A stretch of DNA of 64,000 nucleotides from CAZYSK01 sp964649415 (lineage in GTDB: Bacteria; Chloroflexota; Anaerolineae; B4-G1): positions 1-64,000 of the forward strand of contig CAZYSK010000025.1 in assembly GCA_964649415.1 (NCBI GenBank), read 5' to 3'. The notes beneath the pieces were generated by a model that was not told the DNA's origin, ran no database searches, and worked only from the letters and a program-made list of their open reading frames with translations. A program made the position numbers and the translations under genes. Of this stretch, positions 1-8,351 are shown in pieces (the first letter of the stretch is position 1; each line of letters begins with the position of its first letter).

Positions 1-451
1 CGTCGTGGACCATGGCGTCCACCAGCTTGCCGTCGCCCAGCCGGTAGCCGAAGCGGGCCTTTGGGAGCAGGTAGGGCCCGTTGTTCATGCTCTCCATCCC
101 GCCGGCGACGAAGACGTCGCCATCACCGGCGGCGATCATCGCTGCCGCCAACATAACCGTCTTCAAGCCCGAGCCGCAGATCTTGTTGACCGTGGTGGCA
201 CCGATGGTGGGCGGAATGCCGGCCTTGATGGACGCCTGTCGGGCGGGTGCCTGGCCTTGCCCGGCCAGCACGACGTTGCCCATCAGCACCTCGTCAATCG
301 AGGCTGGGTCCACCCCGGCCCGCTCGACGGCAGCTCGGACTGCCACCGCCCCCAGTTCGGGAGCGGCCAGGGGCACCAGCGTGCCCTGAAACTTACCGAT
401 GGGAGTGCGAACCGCCGATACGATGACGGCTTCACGGGGATTCCTGGACAT
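1..451 (-). CDS. Acetyl-CoA acetyltransferase (thiolase), 5' part only
   Basis: Thiolases join or split acyl-CoA and acetyl-CoA in beta-oxidation or acetoacetyl-CoA formation in the cytoplasm. The minus strand reads MSRNPREAVIVSAVRTPIGK from the ATG at 451 and stays open to the window edge (about 150 of a usual ~390-400 residues). The N-terminal thiolase signature is clear, and NKICGSGLK carries the acyl-accepting cysteine at about residue 92. GGMESMNNGPYL follows, as expected. The C-terminal half with the catalytic His and second Cys is outside the window, so degradative and biosynthetic types cannot be separated. It shares the minus strand with the HIT gene upstream, 120 bp away. Confidence 0.93.
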   Translation of the reverse strand, partial: MSRNPREAVIVSAVRTPIGKFQGTLVPLAAPELGAVAVRAAVERAGVDPASIDEVLMGNVVLAGQGQAPARQASIKAGIPPTIGATTVNKICGSGLKTVMLAAAMIAAGDGDVFVAGGMESMNNGPYLLPKARFGYRLGDGKLVDAMVHD

Positions 452-571
452 TGTGCCTTCTCCTTCTTTGTGAATCGCTGTGGTTATCAGTGAAATCAAT
501 GACGGCGATGCAGACGCGCAACGCTAACCCCGTAGCCAATGCCTCCGAGCAAGGGTGTGTCATGCGCTCGC

Positions 572-1156
572 TCATTCCCTGACTCGGTCACTCGCCCCGC
601 CTGCATCCAAAGCGTTCGACTGCGTTGACGCACTACAGCCGTCCTCTGTCCCGCTCCCGCTTCTTTCAGCACTCATCTGATCGAACAGCGGCCGCAACCG
701 CTGGTAGGTCTGGTCCAGCCACTCGGGGATGACCCGGGTCTGACCGGTGATGCTCAGATAGTTGGTATCACCTCCCCACCGGGGGACGACGTGCAGGTGG
801 ATGTGCCCCGCCACGCCCGCCCCGGCCACCTCGCCGATGTTCATGCCGACGTTGAACCCCTGTGGCCCGTAGGCATGCCCCAGCACGCGCAGGCTGAGTT
901 GGGTCAGCGCCATAAGCTCGGCCAGCGTCTCTGCATCCAGGTTCTCCAGCGTCGCCACGTGGGCGTAGGGGACGACCATCAGGTGGCCGTTGTTGTAGGG
1001 GTAGCGGTTGAGAATCACGTAGCACAGCCGTCCTCGGTGGACGATGTGCGCCTCGGCGTCCTCCAGTTGGGCCTTGAGACAGAACAAGCACTCCTCTGGA
1101 AGGGGATCGTCGCCGCGAAGATATGCCATCCGCCAAGGAGTCCACAGGTGGCTCAT
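572..1156 (-). CDS. HIT-family nucleotide hydrolase/transferase
   Basis: A histidine-triad protein of 194 aa, probably acting on dinucleoside polyphosphates (Ap4A phosphorylase/hydrolase-like) or nucleotide conjugates in the cytoplasm. The triad HIHLHVVPR is near residue 135, and a CLFC pair near residue 25 is typical of the HIT branch with an N-terminal Cys motif. The N terminus MSHLWTPWRMAYL fits that branch, so I start at the ATG at 1156 rather than the longer in-frame option at 1264, which would run into the repeat near 1251. The last ~30 residues are Ser/Gly/Ala-rich and look unconserved. Substrate is inferred from family only. Confidence 0.9.
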   Translation of the reverse strand: MSHLWTPWRMAYLRGDDPLPEECLFCLKAQLEDAEAHIVHRGRLCYVILNRYPYNNGHLMVVPYAHVATLENLDAETLAELMALTQLSLRVLGHAYGPQGFNVGMNIGEVAGAGVAGHIHLHVVPRWGGDTNYLSITGQTRVIPEWLDQTYQRLRPLFDQMSAERSGSGTEDGCSASTQSNALDAGGASDRVRE

Positions 1157-1250
1157 TGCTCCCGATTGTACCTCAGATTGCCTCTGGGCGCAATCGCGCA
1201 GATTGCCGATAGTGAGACTCGTTTCGTAGTAGAGCCAGTTCGTAGTAGGG

Positions 1251-1292
1251 GCGGATGCAGACATCCGTCCGTAGGTCTGCCGGAGTGCCGTC
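1251..1292. repeat. Dispersed palindromic repeat, family E
   Basis: GCGGATGCAGACATCCG followed by a GGTCTGCCGGAGTGCCGTC tail. The core is an inverted repeat (GGATG/CATCC around CAGA-like loops). Related cores recur at 7002-7015, 13543-13558, 33001-33012 and 40384-40399, and a tail-like segment occurs inside the xdhC-like gene (26011-26039). It lies between the divergent HIT and birA genes. Confidence 0.6.
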
Positions 1293-1318
1293 GAGAAAGA
1301 CGAGGAGACAAGAGCGCA

Positions 1319-1347
1319 TTGCCGATAACGGAGAGCCGGGGTAGAAT
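1319..1347 (+). promoter_or_regulatory. Sigma-70-type promoter for birA
   Basis: TTGCCG at 1319-1324 and TAGAAT at 1342-1347 with a 17-nt spacer. Transcription would start near 1354. That leaves a leader of about 40 nt for the start codon at 1396 and only ~12 nt for an ATG at 1366. Confidence 0.5.
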
Positions 1348-1395
1348 TGAGGCGGTATATGGAACATGGATTGTGGGCATTTGCGGAGGATGCCG

Positions 1396-2271
1396 GTGAA
1401 TCGACTGAGCGCGGAGCGCGTCAAGACGTTGTTGAGAACGCAGGTCTTCGGGCAGGAGTTGCTCGCCCTGGCCCAGGCCGGCTCGACCAACGACGTGGCG
1501 GCCGACCTGGCGGCACAGGGCGCTCCTGAGGGCACGGTGGTGCTGGCGGACGTGCAGACGGCCGGACGGGGACGCCTGGGGCGGCGGTGGGTGGCGCCAC
1601 CCAGCACGTGTCTCCTCTGTTCCATCCTTTTCCGCCCCGACCTTTCCCCGGCGCAGGCCCAGCAATTGACCATGCTCTGCGCGCTGGCGGCCGCTGACGC
1701 GGTGATCGAGGTAGGCGGGCCGGGTGTGGCACTGAAGTGGCCCAATGACCTCGTCGTCGAATCCCGAGTTTCAAATCCCAAAGCCCAAGGGCCAAAGCCC
1801 AAGCCCCAGAGATGGAGGAAGTTGGCCGGGGTGCTGACGGAGACAGAGGTGACGGGAACGGCCCAAGCCCGGAGACCAAAGCCCGAGACCCAACCATGGC
1901 GCTTGGAGTACGTGATCGTCGGCATCGGCATCAACGTGAACGTGTCGGCTGCGGATCTACCGGGGTTGGCGCCGGACGCCACCAGCATCCTGGCGGAGAC
2001 CGGGCTGACGGTAGATCGGGCCGTGTTGCTGGCAGCGCTGCTGGCGGGGGTGGAGGCCCGCTACGCACGAGTGCAGGCTGGCGAGAGCCCTCGCGCCGAA
2101 TGGGCAGCCCGTCTGGCGACGCTGGGACAGCCCGTGCAGGTGCTCACCGCCACAGCGACGCTCGTCGGCGTCGCAGAAGCAGTAGACGAGGACGGCGCGC
2201 TGCTCCTGCGCACCGCCGATGGCGCGCTTCAAAGGCTTGTTGCAGGAGACGTGACCCTGAATCAGCAATGA
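1396..2271 (+). CDS. birA: Biotin--[acetyl-CoA carboxylase] ligase, no HTH domain
   Basis: Makes biotinyl-AMP and transfers biotin to carboxylase carrier proteins. The catalytic domain is complete: AGSTNDVAADLA, the ATP/biotin loop GRGRLGRRWV, KWPNDLVV, KLAGVLTE, then VGIGINVNV and a C-terminal SH3-like cap. There is no N-terminal DNA-binding domain, so this is the non-repressor type. Start choice: GTG 1396 has GGAGG at 1385-1389 with 6-nt spacing; in-frame ATGs at 1366 and 1390 have no usable ribosome site. Odd: low-complexity Lys/Pro/Gln stretches (SRVSNPKAQGPKPKPQ and a related AQARRPKPETQPW) interrupt the conserved core on both sides of KLAGVLTE; see the repeat entry. Confidence 0.93.
   Translation: MNRLSAERVKTLLRTQVFGQELLALAQAGSTNDVAADLAAQGAPEGTVVLADVQTAGRGRLGRRWVAPPSTCLLCSILFRPDLSPAQAQQLTMLCALAAADAVIEVGGPGVALKWPNDLVVESRVSNPKAQGPKPKPQRWRKLAGVLTETEVTGTAQARRPKPETQPWRLEYVIVGIGINVNVSAADLPGLAPDATSILAETGLTVDRAVLLAALLAGVEARYARVQAGESPRAEWAARLATLGQPVQVLTATATLVGVAEAVDEDGALLLRTADGALQRLVAGDVTLNQQ
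1760..1904 (+). repeat. Low-complexity in-frame insertions in birA (family G)
   Basis: Short A/C/G-rich words such as CCAAAGCCCAAG and CCAAAGCCCGAG occur in two blocks, about 1762-1812 and 1862-1900. They encode Lys/Pro/Gln-rich residues at a place where biotin ligases normally go directly from KWPNDLVV to KLAGVLTE and from the TE of that motif to VIVGIGINV. Base composition is clearly unlike the flanking codons. Confidence 0.55.
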
Positions 2272-2518
2272 GCTAGCGCCGTACTGCGCAGCCACCATCC
2301 GTGGAGAGGAAGCGCCAGGCTACACACATTCTACGAGGGAATGAAGGCACAGGAGTTCTTGGACGCAGTCTACATCTCGCACGAGAAGCGACGGTGGGTA
2401 GAGCAGCCGTTGCCTGTAGACTGACGGAGCCGTTTGTGAGACGAGAATCGGTTGAGTGGGTGGACGGGATGTCCACCAGAAGACAAATCGCACATGACAA
2501 CAGTCGTCAAGGAGAAAC
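2272..2518. other. Intergenic stretch, nothing recognised
   Basis: 247 bp between birA and the flavodoxin-like gene. Short open frames here have no RBS and no recognisable motif. No palindromic repeat of the families seen elsewhere is present. AAGGAG just before 2519 is the ribosome site of the next gene. Confidence 0.5.
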
Positions 2519-3025
2519 ATGAAAATCGCAGTCGTCTATCATTCTGAGAGCGGTAACACTGAGAAAGTCGCCCAGATCGTTGCAGAGGGTGCAAAGATGG
2601 GGAATGGAGCGGATTGTGCCAATCCGATCGAAGTCGTGCTGATGAGCATCGAAAGCATTGACGATCAAGTCTTGTCTGAAGCCGAGGCCGTGATCTTTGG
2701 CTGTCCAACATACTGTGGGACCTTCTCGTGGCAGATGAAGCGGTGGTTTGACACAGCGAAGGTTGACTTGGCGGGAAAGCTGGGCAGCGCCTTTGCCACG
2801 GAGAACTTCGTCGGCGGCGGGGCGGCGGTGGCCGAGTTGGGGCTCATCGGGCAGATGCTGGTGCGTGGAATGCTGGTGTACACAGCAGGTACGAGCAAGG
2901 GCAAGCCGATGACGCACTACGGAGCCGTCTCAATACGAGATGGCGACGAAAAACAGAAAGAACGCGCGAGGCTCCTGGGAAGACGGGTGGCCGAGAAGGC
3001 GCTCGAGCTGTTTGGCCAGGAGTGA
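2519..3025 (+). CDS. Flavodoxin-like flavoprotein
   Basis: A 168-aa FMN-binding protein of the flavodoxin / NAD(P)H:quinone oxidoreductase (WrbA-like) fold. The phosphate loop is YHSESGNTEKVAQ near residue 8. FGCPTYCGTFSWQMKRW around 62-78 matches the second FMN loop, and VGGGAAVAELGLIGQML the third. The start ATG has AAGGAG 6-7 nt upstream. It probably acts in the cytosol as an electron carrier or quinone/FMN reductase. Length suits a stand-alone flavodoxin-fold enzyme. The gene stands alone, with the MFS gene 91 bp downstream, so no partner is evident. Confidence 0.85.
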   Translation: MKIAVVYHSESGNTEKVAQIVAEGAKMGNGADCANPIEVVLMSIESIDDQVLSEAEAVIFGCPTYCGTFSWQMKRWFDTAKVDLAGKLGSAFATENFVGGGAAVAELGLIGQMLVRGMLVYTAGTSKGKPMTHYGAVSIRDGDEKQKERARLLGRRVAEKALELFGQE

Positions 3026-3116
3026 CGGCATCAGATCAAAGCGCCAGGCAAGGTGGTGATGAACTGCCCGAAGCCGGAATCCTTGCTAGAGCATCCACAC
3101 ACATCGCCGGGAGGGT

Positions 3117-4400
3117 ATGAACGTCGTGCACGCACCGCTGTCCCAGTTCAACCGGAATACTCGGCTGTTCATCGCCGCGTCGGCGATATTCGCGCTCGGT
3201 TTCTTCGGCATCCAGACGCTGTTGAGAGTACTCTACGTCTTGCGGCTGGGTCACGGCCCACGCTACGTCGGTATGTTCGAGTCTGCCGGGGCCTTCACCT
3301 ACATGAGCATGGGCATGGTCAGTGGTGCGATGGGCAGGCGACTGGGTATACGGAGAACCCTGCTCCTCGGCGGCATCGTCACGGCGATAGGTATGACCGC
3401 GCTGCCCCTGAGCGAGTTCGTGCCGCCCTGGGCCCGCGAATTCTGGCCCATCGTTTCCAACGTGGCTACGATCGCCGGCTGGTCCATACTCAACGTCAAC
3501 CTGGTTGCTGCCATGGCGACAACGACCACGAGACGGAATCGCAACAGCGCCTACGCTCTGGGCAGCGCGACTCGAGGGGCAGGCATGCTCGCGGGAACGG
3601 TGTTCGGCGGAGTCCTGCCGGGCCTTTTCGCCCGGGTTCTCCACCAGAACCTGAACATGCCAGGCCCTTATCGCTGCGGGCTATGGGTCGGCGCAGGTCT
3701 CGCCTCGTTGGGGCTCATCCCGTTGAGCTTGGTCGGGCCGGTGGAGCCGGTTGCGTCCAGGCAGCCAGCGAGACCGCGGGCGGCTTTGCCACTGCTCCCG
3801 ATTGTCCTGATGGGCGTGTATGTGTGCCTGCGCCACGCCGGGTGGGCCACCTCCCAGGCCTTCTGGAATGCCTACATGGACACTGCACTGAGTGTTCAGA
3901 CCTCTTCGATCGGGCTGATCACAGGAGCAGGCCAGGTCCTCGCGATTCTGGCTTCTCTGCTCACACCCCGTCTGGCCAACCGCCATGGCAACGGTTGGCT
4001 AGCCATGATTTCGACGCTGGCTGTCGCCATCGGTCTGATCCCGCTGGTGCTGATTCCCCATTGGACCGCAGCCGCTGGAGCCCAGTTGTGCGTCCTGGCG
4101 ATGTCGGCTGTGTGGCTGCCCGCCCTGCAGGCATTTCAGATGGAGATGGTTGACAGCACGTGGCGCTCAACCGCCTATGGTGCGGTGTCTATGGCGATGG
4201 GCCTTGGCTATGGCCTGGTGAGCCTCGCGGGGGGCTACGTCGTCGAAGCGGCAGGGTATCGCGTTCTATTCCTGGTCGGTGTCGTTCTCACCGCGATGAG
4301 CGTGGGGCCAATCTGGATCGTGCTCAGACGTCGAAGCGCGAGAGCAGCACAACCTGATTCCAATCCTGGCACGCCAGGAGACGAGGAGCGTGCCATCTAG
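3117..4400 (+). CDS. MFS transporter
   Basis: A 427-aa inner-membrane carrier with about 12 hydrophobic segments in two halves. The first loop between TM2 and TM3 reads MGRRLGIRRTLLLGG, a version of the MFS GxLxDRxGRR motif. The central loop (VEPVASRQPARPRAAL) separates the halves. A GGGAGG ribosome site precedes the ATG at 3117. Substrate cannot be read from the sequence; the overall pattern resembles drug-efflux-type MFS proteins. No regulator is adjacent. Confidence 0.85.
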   Translation: MNVVHAPLSQFNRNTRLFIAASAIFALGFFGIQTLLRVLYVLRLGHGPRYVGMFESAGAFTYMSMGMVSGAMGRRLGIRRTLLLGGIVTAIGMTALPLSEFVPPWAREFWPIVSNVATIAGWSILNVNLVAAMATTTTRRNRNSAYALGSATRGAGMLAGTVFGGVLPGLFARVLHQNLNMPGPYRCGLWVGAGLASLGLIPLSLVGPVEPVASRQPARPRAALPLLPIVLMGVYVCLRHAGWATSQAFWNAYMDTALSVQTSSIGLITGAGQVLAILASLLTPRLANRHGNGWLAMISTLAVAIGLIPLVLIPHWTAAAGAQLCVLAMSAVWLPALQAFQMEMVDSTWRSTAYGAVSMAMGLGYGLVSLAGGYVVEAAGYRVLFLVGVVLTAMSVGPIWIVLRRRSARAAQPDSNPGTPGDEERAI

Positions 4401-4418
4401 ACGACGGTGGGATGGTAG

Positions 4419-4490
4419 GTAGATCGGTAGATCGGCAGATTGGCAGATTGGTAGAATGGTAGATTGGTAGATTGGTAAATTGGTAGATTG
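4419..4490 (+). repeat. 8-bp tandem repeat, nine units
   Basis: Nine consecutive 8-nt units of the type GTAGATTG with single-base variants (GTAGATCG, GCAGATTG, GTAGAATG, GTAAATTG). The array ends one base before GTGAGGAG, the ribosome site region of the next gene, so it fills the 5' leader of the PLP enzyme gene at 4507. Such arrays can change in copy number by slippage. Confidence 0.85.
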
Positions 4491-4506
4491 GTGAGGAGAT
4501 GCGATT

Positions 4507-5685
4507 ATGAATCACGAGGAGGGTCCCTCGACCCGTTCGGTACATCTGACGAGCCGCCCCGATCCCGCCACCGGCGCGATCTCACCGCCAGTGGTCGAGA
4601 GCTCAGGGTTCGCTTACCCGGATCTAGATACCTGGCGGGCCGTCGCGCTGAAACAAGCTGCGGGACACATCTACAGCCGCAACTCCAACCCCACCACCTG
4701 TCTTCTGGAAGAGAAGGTGGCCGCCCTGGAAGGCGCGGAGAGCGCTACCAGCTTCGCGACGGGCATGGCAGCCATCAGCACAACCCTGTTCGCGCTGCTC
4801 AGCCCGGGCCAGCGCGCCATCGGCGTGCGGGACGCGTACGGCGCGACGTATCTCCACTTCACGCAGATACTCCCCCGCTTCGGCATCGAGTGCCAGGTGT
4901 GCGCGACAGAGGATCACGCAGCCATCGAGACGACTGTTGGCGAGGGCTGTGACGTGTTGTACCTGGAGTCACCGACCAACCCTGTCCTCAAGGTGCTCGA
5001 CCTGGCACGGCTGACTGAGGCCGCGCACCGGGTGGGTGCCATCACGATCGTTGACAACACCTTCGCTACGCCCATCAACCAGAACCCCATCCCGTTGGGC
5101 GCCGACCTGGTCATTCACAGCGCCACCAAGTATCTGGCGGGGCACAACCACGTGTTGGGCGGCGTGCTCTGCGGCGATAAGGAATTGGTCGAAACGGTCT
5201 ACCGGTATCGCGAGCTCACCGGCCCCTCGATGCAGGCCCACACCGCCGCGCTTTTGCTGCGCAGCATCAAGACGCTGGGCTTGCGTGTGCAGCGGCAGAA
5301 CGAGAACGCGCTGGCGCTGGCTCGTTTCCTGGAGGGCCACCCCAAGGTGGAGAGGGTCTACTACCCCGGTCTGGAGAGCCACCCGGGTCACGAGATCGCC
5401 AGGCGGCAGATGCGGGGGTTCGGCGGTGTGCTCAGCTTCGCGGTCGCAGGCGGGCTGGAGGCCATCGGACGCCTACTGCCGCGCCTGCGGTACGCGTATA
5501 TGGCCGCCAATCTCGGCCAGGTCGAGACCGTCGTTGGCCCGCCGGCCGTCACCAGCCACGTGGAATGCTCCGCAGAAGAAATGGCCGCGGCCGGCATACC
5601 GCCGGGACTGGTGCGCTACGCCGTCGGCATCGAGGACGTCGAGGACCTCAAGGCCGATCTGGAGCAGGCACTGGCCGCGTTGTAG
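4507..5685 (+). CDS. Trans-sulfuration PLP enzyme (cystathionine gamma-synthase/lyase or methionine gamma-lyase family)
   Basis: 392 aa, the usual length of the Cys/Met-metabolism PLP family, acting on cystathionine, homoserine esters or methionine in the cytosol. The PLP lysine lies in HSATKYLAGHNHVLGG (Lys208), where most members have Gly-His-Ser/Ala-Asp after the Lys-Tyr. YSRNSNPTT near residue 57, ATGMAAIS near 84 and the C-terminal VGIEDVEDLKADLEQAL are typical. GAGGAG lies 8 nt before the ATG. The sequence does not decide between synthase and lyase. The 8-bp tandem array directly upstream could influence expression. Confidence 0.9.
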   Translation: MNHEEGPSTRSVHLTSRPDPATGAISPPVVESSGFAYPDLDTWRAVALKQAAGHIYSRNSNPTTCLLEEKVAALEGAESATSFATGMAAISTTLFALLSPGQRAIGVRDAYGATYLHFTQILPRFGIECQVCATEDHAAIETTVGEGCDVLYLESPTNPVLKVLDLARLTEAAHRVGAITIVDNTFATPINQNPIPLGADLVIHSATKYLAGHNHVLGGVLCGDKELVETVYRYRELTGPSMQAHTAALLLRSIKTLGLRVQRQNENALALARFLEGHPKVERVYYPGLESHPGHEIARRQMRGFGGVLSFAVAGGLEAIGRLLPRLRYAYMAANLGQVETVVGPPAVTSHVECSAEEMAAAGIPPGLVRYAVGIEDVEDLKADLEQALAAL

Positions 5686-5886
5686 CGCTATTGGGCCGCT
5701 GCCCGCGCCTGTGTCGACTTGGGGTTACCATCCTCGTAGATCGTCGCCACGGTGTTACCGGGCAGCGTCCCGGGATCACTTGGGGTATCCCGGTGATGGA
5801 TGAACGTACCAGAGGCCCGGTCGAATTGGTCGAGCCCGCTGTCTTCCGTTCCCACCCAAGCGTTCTCTCACTGTCCTCGTGGATCG

Positions 5887-6903
5887 CTACGTCCAGGCCC
5901 GTTTCCTCATCCACAGATACATGCCAATAGGCGTCATAAACATCGCAGCGAGCGTTAGCCCAAACGCTATCCGGCCTGTCCAGACATCGAGCGGCGTGGT
6001 GGGCTGGAAGAAGTTCATGCCGAAGAAGCCACTGATGAAGGAGAGCGGCATGAACAACGTAGTGACGATGGTCAGCGTTTTCATCACATCGTTCATACGG
6101 TTGTTGACCACCGAAAGGTACGTATCCAGTACGCTGCCTACCAGATCCCGCAGGCTCTCGTTGATGTCGTGCAGCCGGACGAGGTGATCGTACACGTCGC
6201 GGAAGAAGACACGATGATCGGCATCAACCACATCGTAGTCACCGCGCGCCAGCTTGTTGAGCACCTCGCGCTGTGGCGCGATCACGCGGCGTAGCCGGAG
6301 CAGCGCTCGCTTGAGTACGAAGAGCCGCTCCGGCAAGGCTTGGGTGGGGTTGTCAAAGACTTGATCCTCGATCCAGTCGATTGCCTCGTCGAGGTGCTCT
6401 ATTGCCGGCATACAGTCGGCCACCAGTTCGTCAACCAGCCTGTACAGCAGATGGGATGCGCCTCTTCCCAGATAACGCAGATCCCGCTGGCAGGCCGACC
6501 AGACACGGTCGACGGCGGCGATGGGCCGAGCCTGATAGGTGACCAGGTAGTTCTTGCCCAAGAATACGTCTAGTTCCGATGTGTCCAACTCCAACGTGTC
6601 CAACCGGTTATCGTCGTGCTGATCTACGATGATGGCGTGCAACACCAGATAGAGATAATGCCCCCAGTCATCCACTTTGGGGACGTGCGTCTCCCTAAGA
6701 GCATCGTCCACGGCTAAGGGGTGAAATCCAAACGTCTCGCACAGGATAGGCTCACATGTATTCGCCGGTTCGATACTCGTCTCCGGCGCGGAGATGTCCA
6801 CCCACAGCAAGCCGCCGGTATCCTGGAGTGCAGCGCTGAACTGCTCTGGGCGCAGGTCGGTCCGAATGCGCCCATCCTGTTCGCGGTACAATGACCGTAT
6901 CAT
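5887..6903 (-). CDS. corA: CorA-family divalent metal ion channel
   Basis: 338 aa. A long N-terminal cytoplasmic alpha/beta and coiled-coil region is followed by two C-terminal transmembrane helices. The pore motif reads FGMNF (usually YGMNF) at the end of TM1, in FISGFFGMNFFQPTTP. The penultimate region MFMTPIGMYLWMRKRAW is TM2 plus a basic tail. CorA proteins form pentameric Mg2+ (also Co2+/Ni2+) channels in the inner membrane. AGGAGG precedes the ATG. The gene lies 148 bp downstream of the MscS gene on the same strand. Confidence 0.93.
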   Translation of the reverse strand: MIRSLYREQDGRIRTDLRPEQFSAALQDTGGLLWVDISAPETSIEPANTCEPILCETFGFHPLAVDDALRETHVPKVDDWGHYLYLVLHAIIVDQHDDNRLDTLELDTSELDVFLGKNYLVTYQARPIAAVDRVWSACQRDLRYLGRGASHLLYRLVDELVADCMPAIEHLDEAIDWIEDQVFDNPTQALPERLFVLKRALLRLRRVIAPQREVLNKLARGDYDVVDADHRVFFRDVYDHLVRLHDINESLRDLVGSVLDTYLSVVNNRMNDVMKTLTIVTTLFMPLSFISGFFGMNFFQPTTPLDVWTGRIAFGLTLAAMFMTPIGMYLWMRKRAWT

Positions 6904-7001
6904 GTCGCCTCCTTCACTCTCGCCTGTCTGCGCCCTCCGATTCTACGCGCGGAAACGGGCAATAGCATCTCGGTTATTCATAGCGCGGGTTCTCTGCGCC
7001 A

Positions 7002-7015
7002 GGATGTCTGCATCC
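7002..7015. repeat. Family E palindrome core
   Basis: GGATG-TCTG-CATCC between the CorA and MscS genes. Same core as at 1251 and 40384. It has no following T-run, so I do not call it a terminator. Confidence 0.5.
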
Positions 7016-7051
7016 GCGCCGTCTGGCTTTGTTTCGATTCGTGAGACACAC

Positions 7052-7933
7052 TCACTTTTCGCGCAGGGGAGGGAAGCCGACGATTTCCATAGTCACCGAC
7101 GCGACGGTGATGCCGGATTCTGACTCGAAATGCTGGAGGAGTTCTTGGTGGAGTTGTCCCTTGACCCGACGACGCGCGTAGGCATCAACGACGTAGCGCA
7201 ACGTCAACTCAATCCAATTGTCCGTCATAGCGATGTATAGCGTTGGCTCTACCGTCGTCTCACGCACCGGATAATCCTGGACCAGGTCACGAAGTTCGGC
7301 CTGAGCTTGCCCCTGGATATCTGCTGTGTACTCCTGGCCGTGATCCAGCATGATTTCGCACGCCAATCGCCAATCGCTGCTGTAGGTGACTGGAATCACA
7401 ACCTCATCCCAGAGGTAGTGCCACCCTTGCGTGTAGTTGAACACCGGGTCGGAGAAGACCACGCGGTTGGCGATCGTGACCATGCGTCCTGTGTACTGGT
7501 CCGCATGCACCCACTCCCCGATCTCCATCACTCGTGTGCGCAGGATGCCGATATCCAGCACGTCTCCAACGACGTTTCCGATGCGCACCCGGTCGCCCAC
7601 GCGGAACAGGCTGCCGGTGACGATGTTCACGTAGCCCGCGAAGGAGCCGATGACCTCCTGCGATGCGAAGGCGATTCCCGCACCCAGGATGCCCATCGTG
7701 ACCGTGAGGTTACTTCCGGAGCCCAGCCAGATGAATAGGACGACGATGCTGCTGACGATGAAGACGGAGTTGCGAACTAGTGTGTACAGGGTGCGCATCT
7801 GCGCCGGGTCCCTGATCTGCATCTTCAACAGGTTGCGCAGGGCGCGATTGGCGACCAGTGAAACCACCAAGACCAGGAGGGAGAAAACCAGCTTCAAGAC
7901 GATGCTCACATAGCTGACAGGCAACTCAGGCAT
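7052..7933 (-). CDS. Small mechanosensitive channel (MscS family)
   Basis: 293 aa from the ATG at 7933, chosen because AGGAGGTC lies 6-7 nt upstream; a longer in-frame start at 7987 lacks this. Two or three N-terminal membrane helices are followed by the glycine/alanine-rich pore helix and the conserved GDRVRIGNVVGDVLDIGIL segment of the MscS beta domain, then the cytoplasmic alpha/beta cage. The protein opens under membrane tension and releases solutes after osmotic downshock. A matching promoter lies at 8025-8053. Confidence 0.92.
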   Translation of the reverse strand: MPELPVSYVSIVLKLVFSLLVLVVSLVANRALRNLLKMQIRDPAQMRTLYTLVRNSVFIVSSIVVLFIWLGSGSNLTVTMGILGAGIAFASQEVIGSFAGYVNIVTGSLFRVGDRVRIGNVVGDVLDIGILRTRVMEIGEWVHADQYTGRMVTIANRVVFSDPVFNYTQGWHYLWDEVVIPVTYSSDWRLACEIMLDHGQEYTADIQGQAQAELRDLVQDYPVRETTVEPTLYIAMTDNWIELTLRYVVDAYARRRVKGQLHQELLQHFESESGITVASVTMEIVGFPPLREK

Positions 7934-8024
7934 GTTTGACCTCCTATGCGCACAGCAGGAATGTGCCCTCCATCGTCCCCTCTCCATGGGGGGGGATGGG
8001 AAAACCGAAGGCTGGTACCGCCAG

Positions 8025-8053
8025 AGTGTACACTATGGGATGGCAACGGGCAA
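8025..8053 (-). promoter_or_regulatory. Promoter for the MscS gene
   Basis: Read on the minus strand: TTGCCC (8053-8048), 17-nt spacer, TACACT (8030-8025). It lies about 90 nt before the MscS start codon. Confidence 0.5.
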
Positions 8054-8130
8054 GCGCAGCTGGCACAACTCCTGCAGCACACCGATTTCTGGCGACAATG
8101 CGGCATGTATGATGAAGTTGGGGCGTAGCA

Positions 8131-8160
8131 AAGCATCCTGGAAGATCAACCAGGATGCTT
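8131..8160. repeat. Perfect 11-bp inverted repeat (hairpin)
   Basis: Arms AAGCATCCTGG (8131-8141) and CCAGGATGCTT (8150-8160) around an 8-nt loop, in the 418-bp stretch between the MscS start and the end of the histidine kinase gene. No T-run follows on either strand, so it is a strong hairpin of unknown use, possibly a weak terminator for the minus-strand operon. Nothing else was recognised in 8161-8351. Confidence 0.6.
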
Positions 8161-8351
8161 GAACGCGAGTGCCTCATATTTCAACAAGTGCTGCGTACCT
8201 GCACCGCTACCCTCAGTGGTGAATGACGACCAACGTCGGCCTGGCAGGAAGGCTGGTGGAGGGGACGCATGTCGTGCGCACTAGACAGACGCAGGATTCT
8301 GTAGCACGCTCGCAGATCGTCAGCAACTGCTCCGACAGATCTGCCTGTGCC

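Noticed and set aside
1366..1395. Upstream ATG 1366 and ATG 1390 as starts of birA
   Set aside because: No ribosome site for the first; the second has GGAGG with zero spacing. GTG 1396 has the same GGAGG at a normal 6 nt. The call is not certain.
2301..2522. Small frame of 73 codons between birA and the flavodoxin-like gene
   Set aside because: No ribosome site, no recognisable motif, and it overlaps the ribosome site and start of the next gene.
5686..5886. Possible gene between the PLP enzyme and corA
   Set aside because: Frames here are short extensions of antisense frames of corA without ribosome sites; no motif found.
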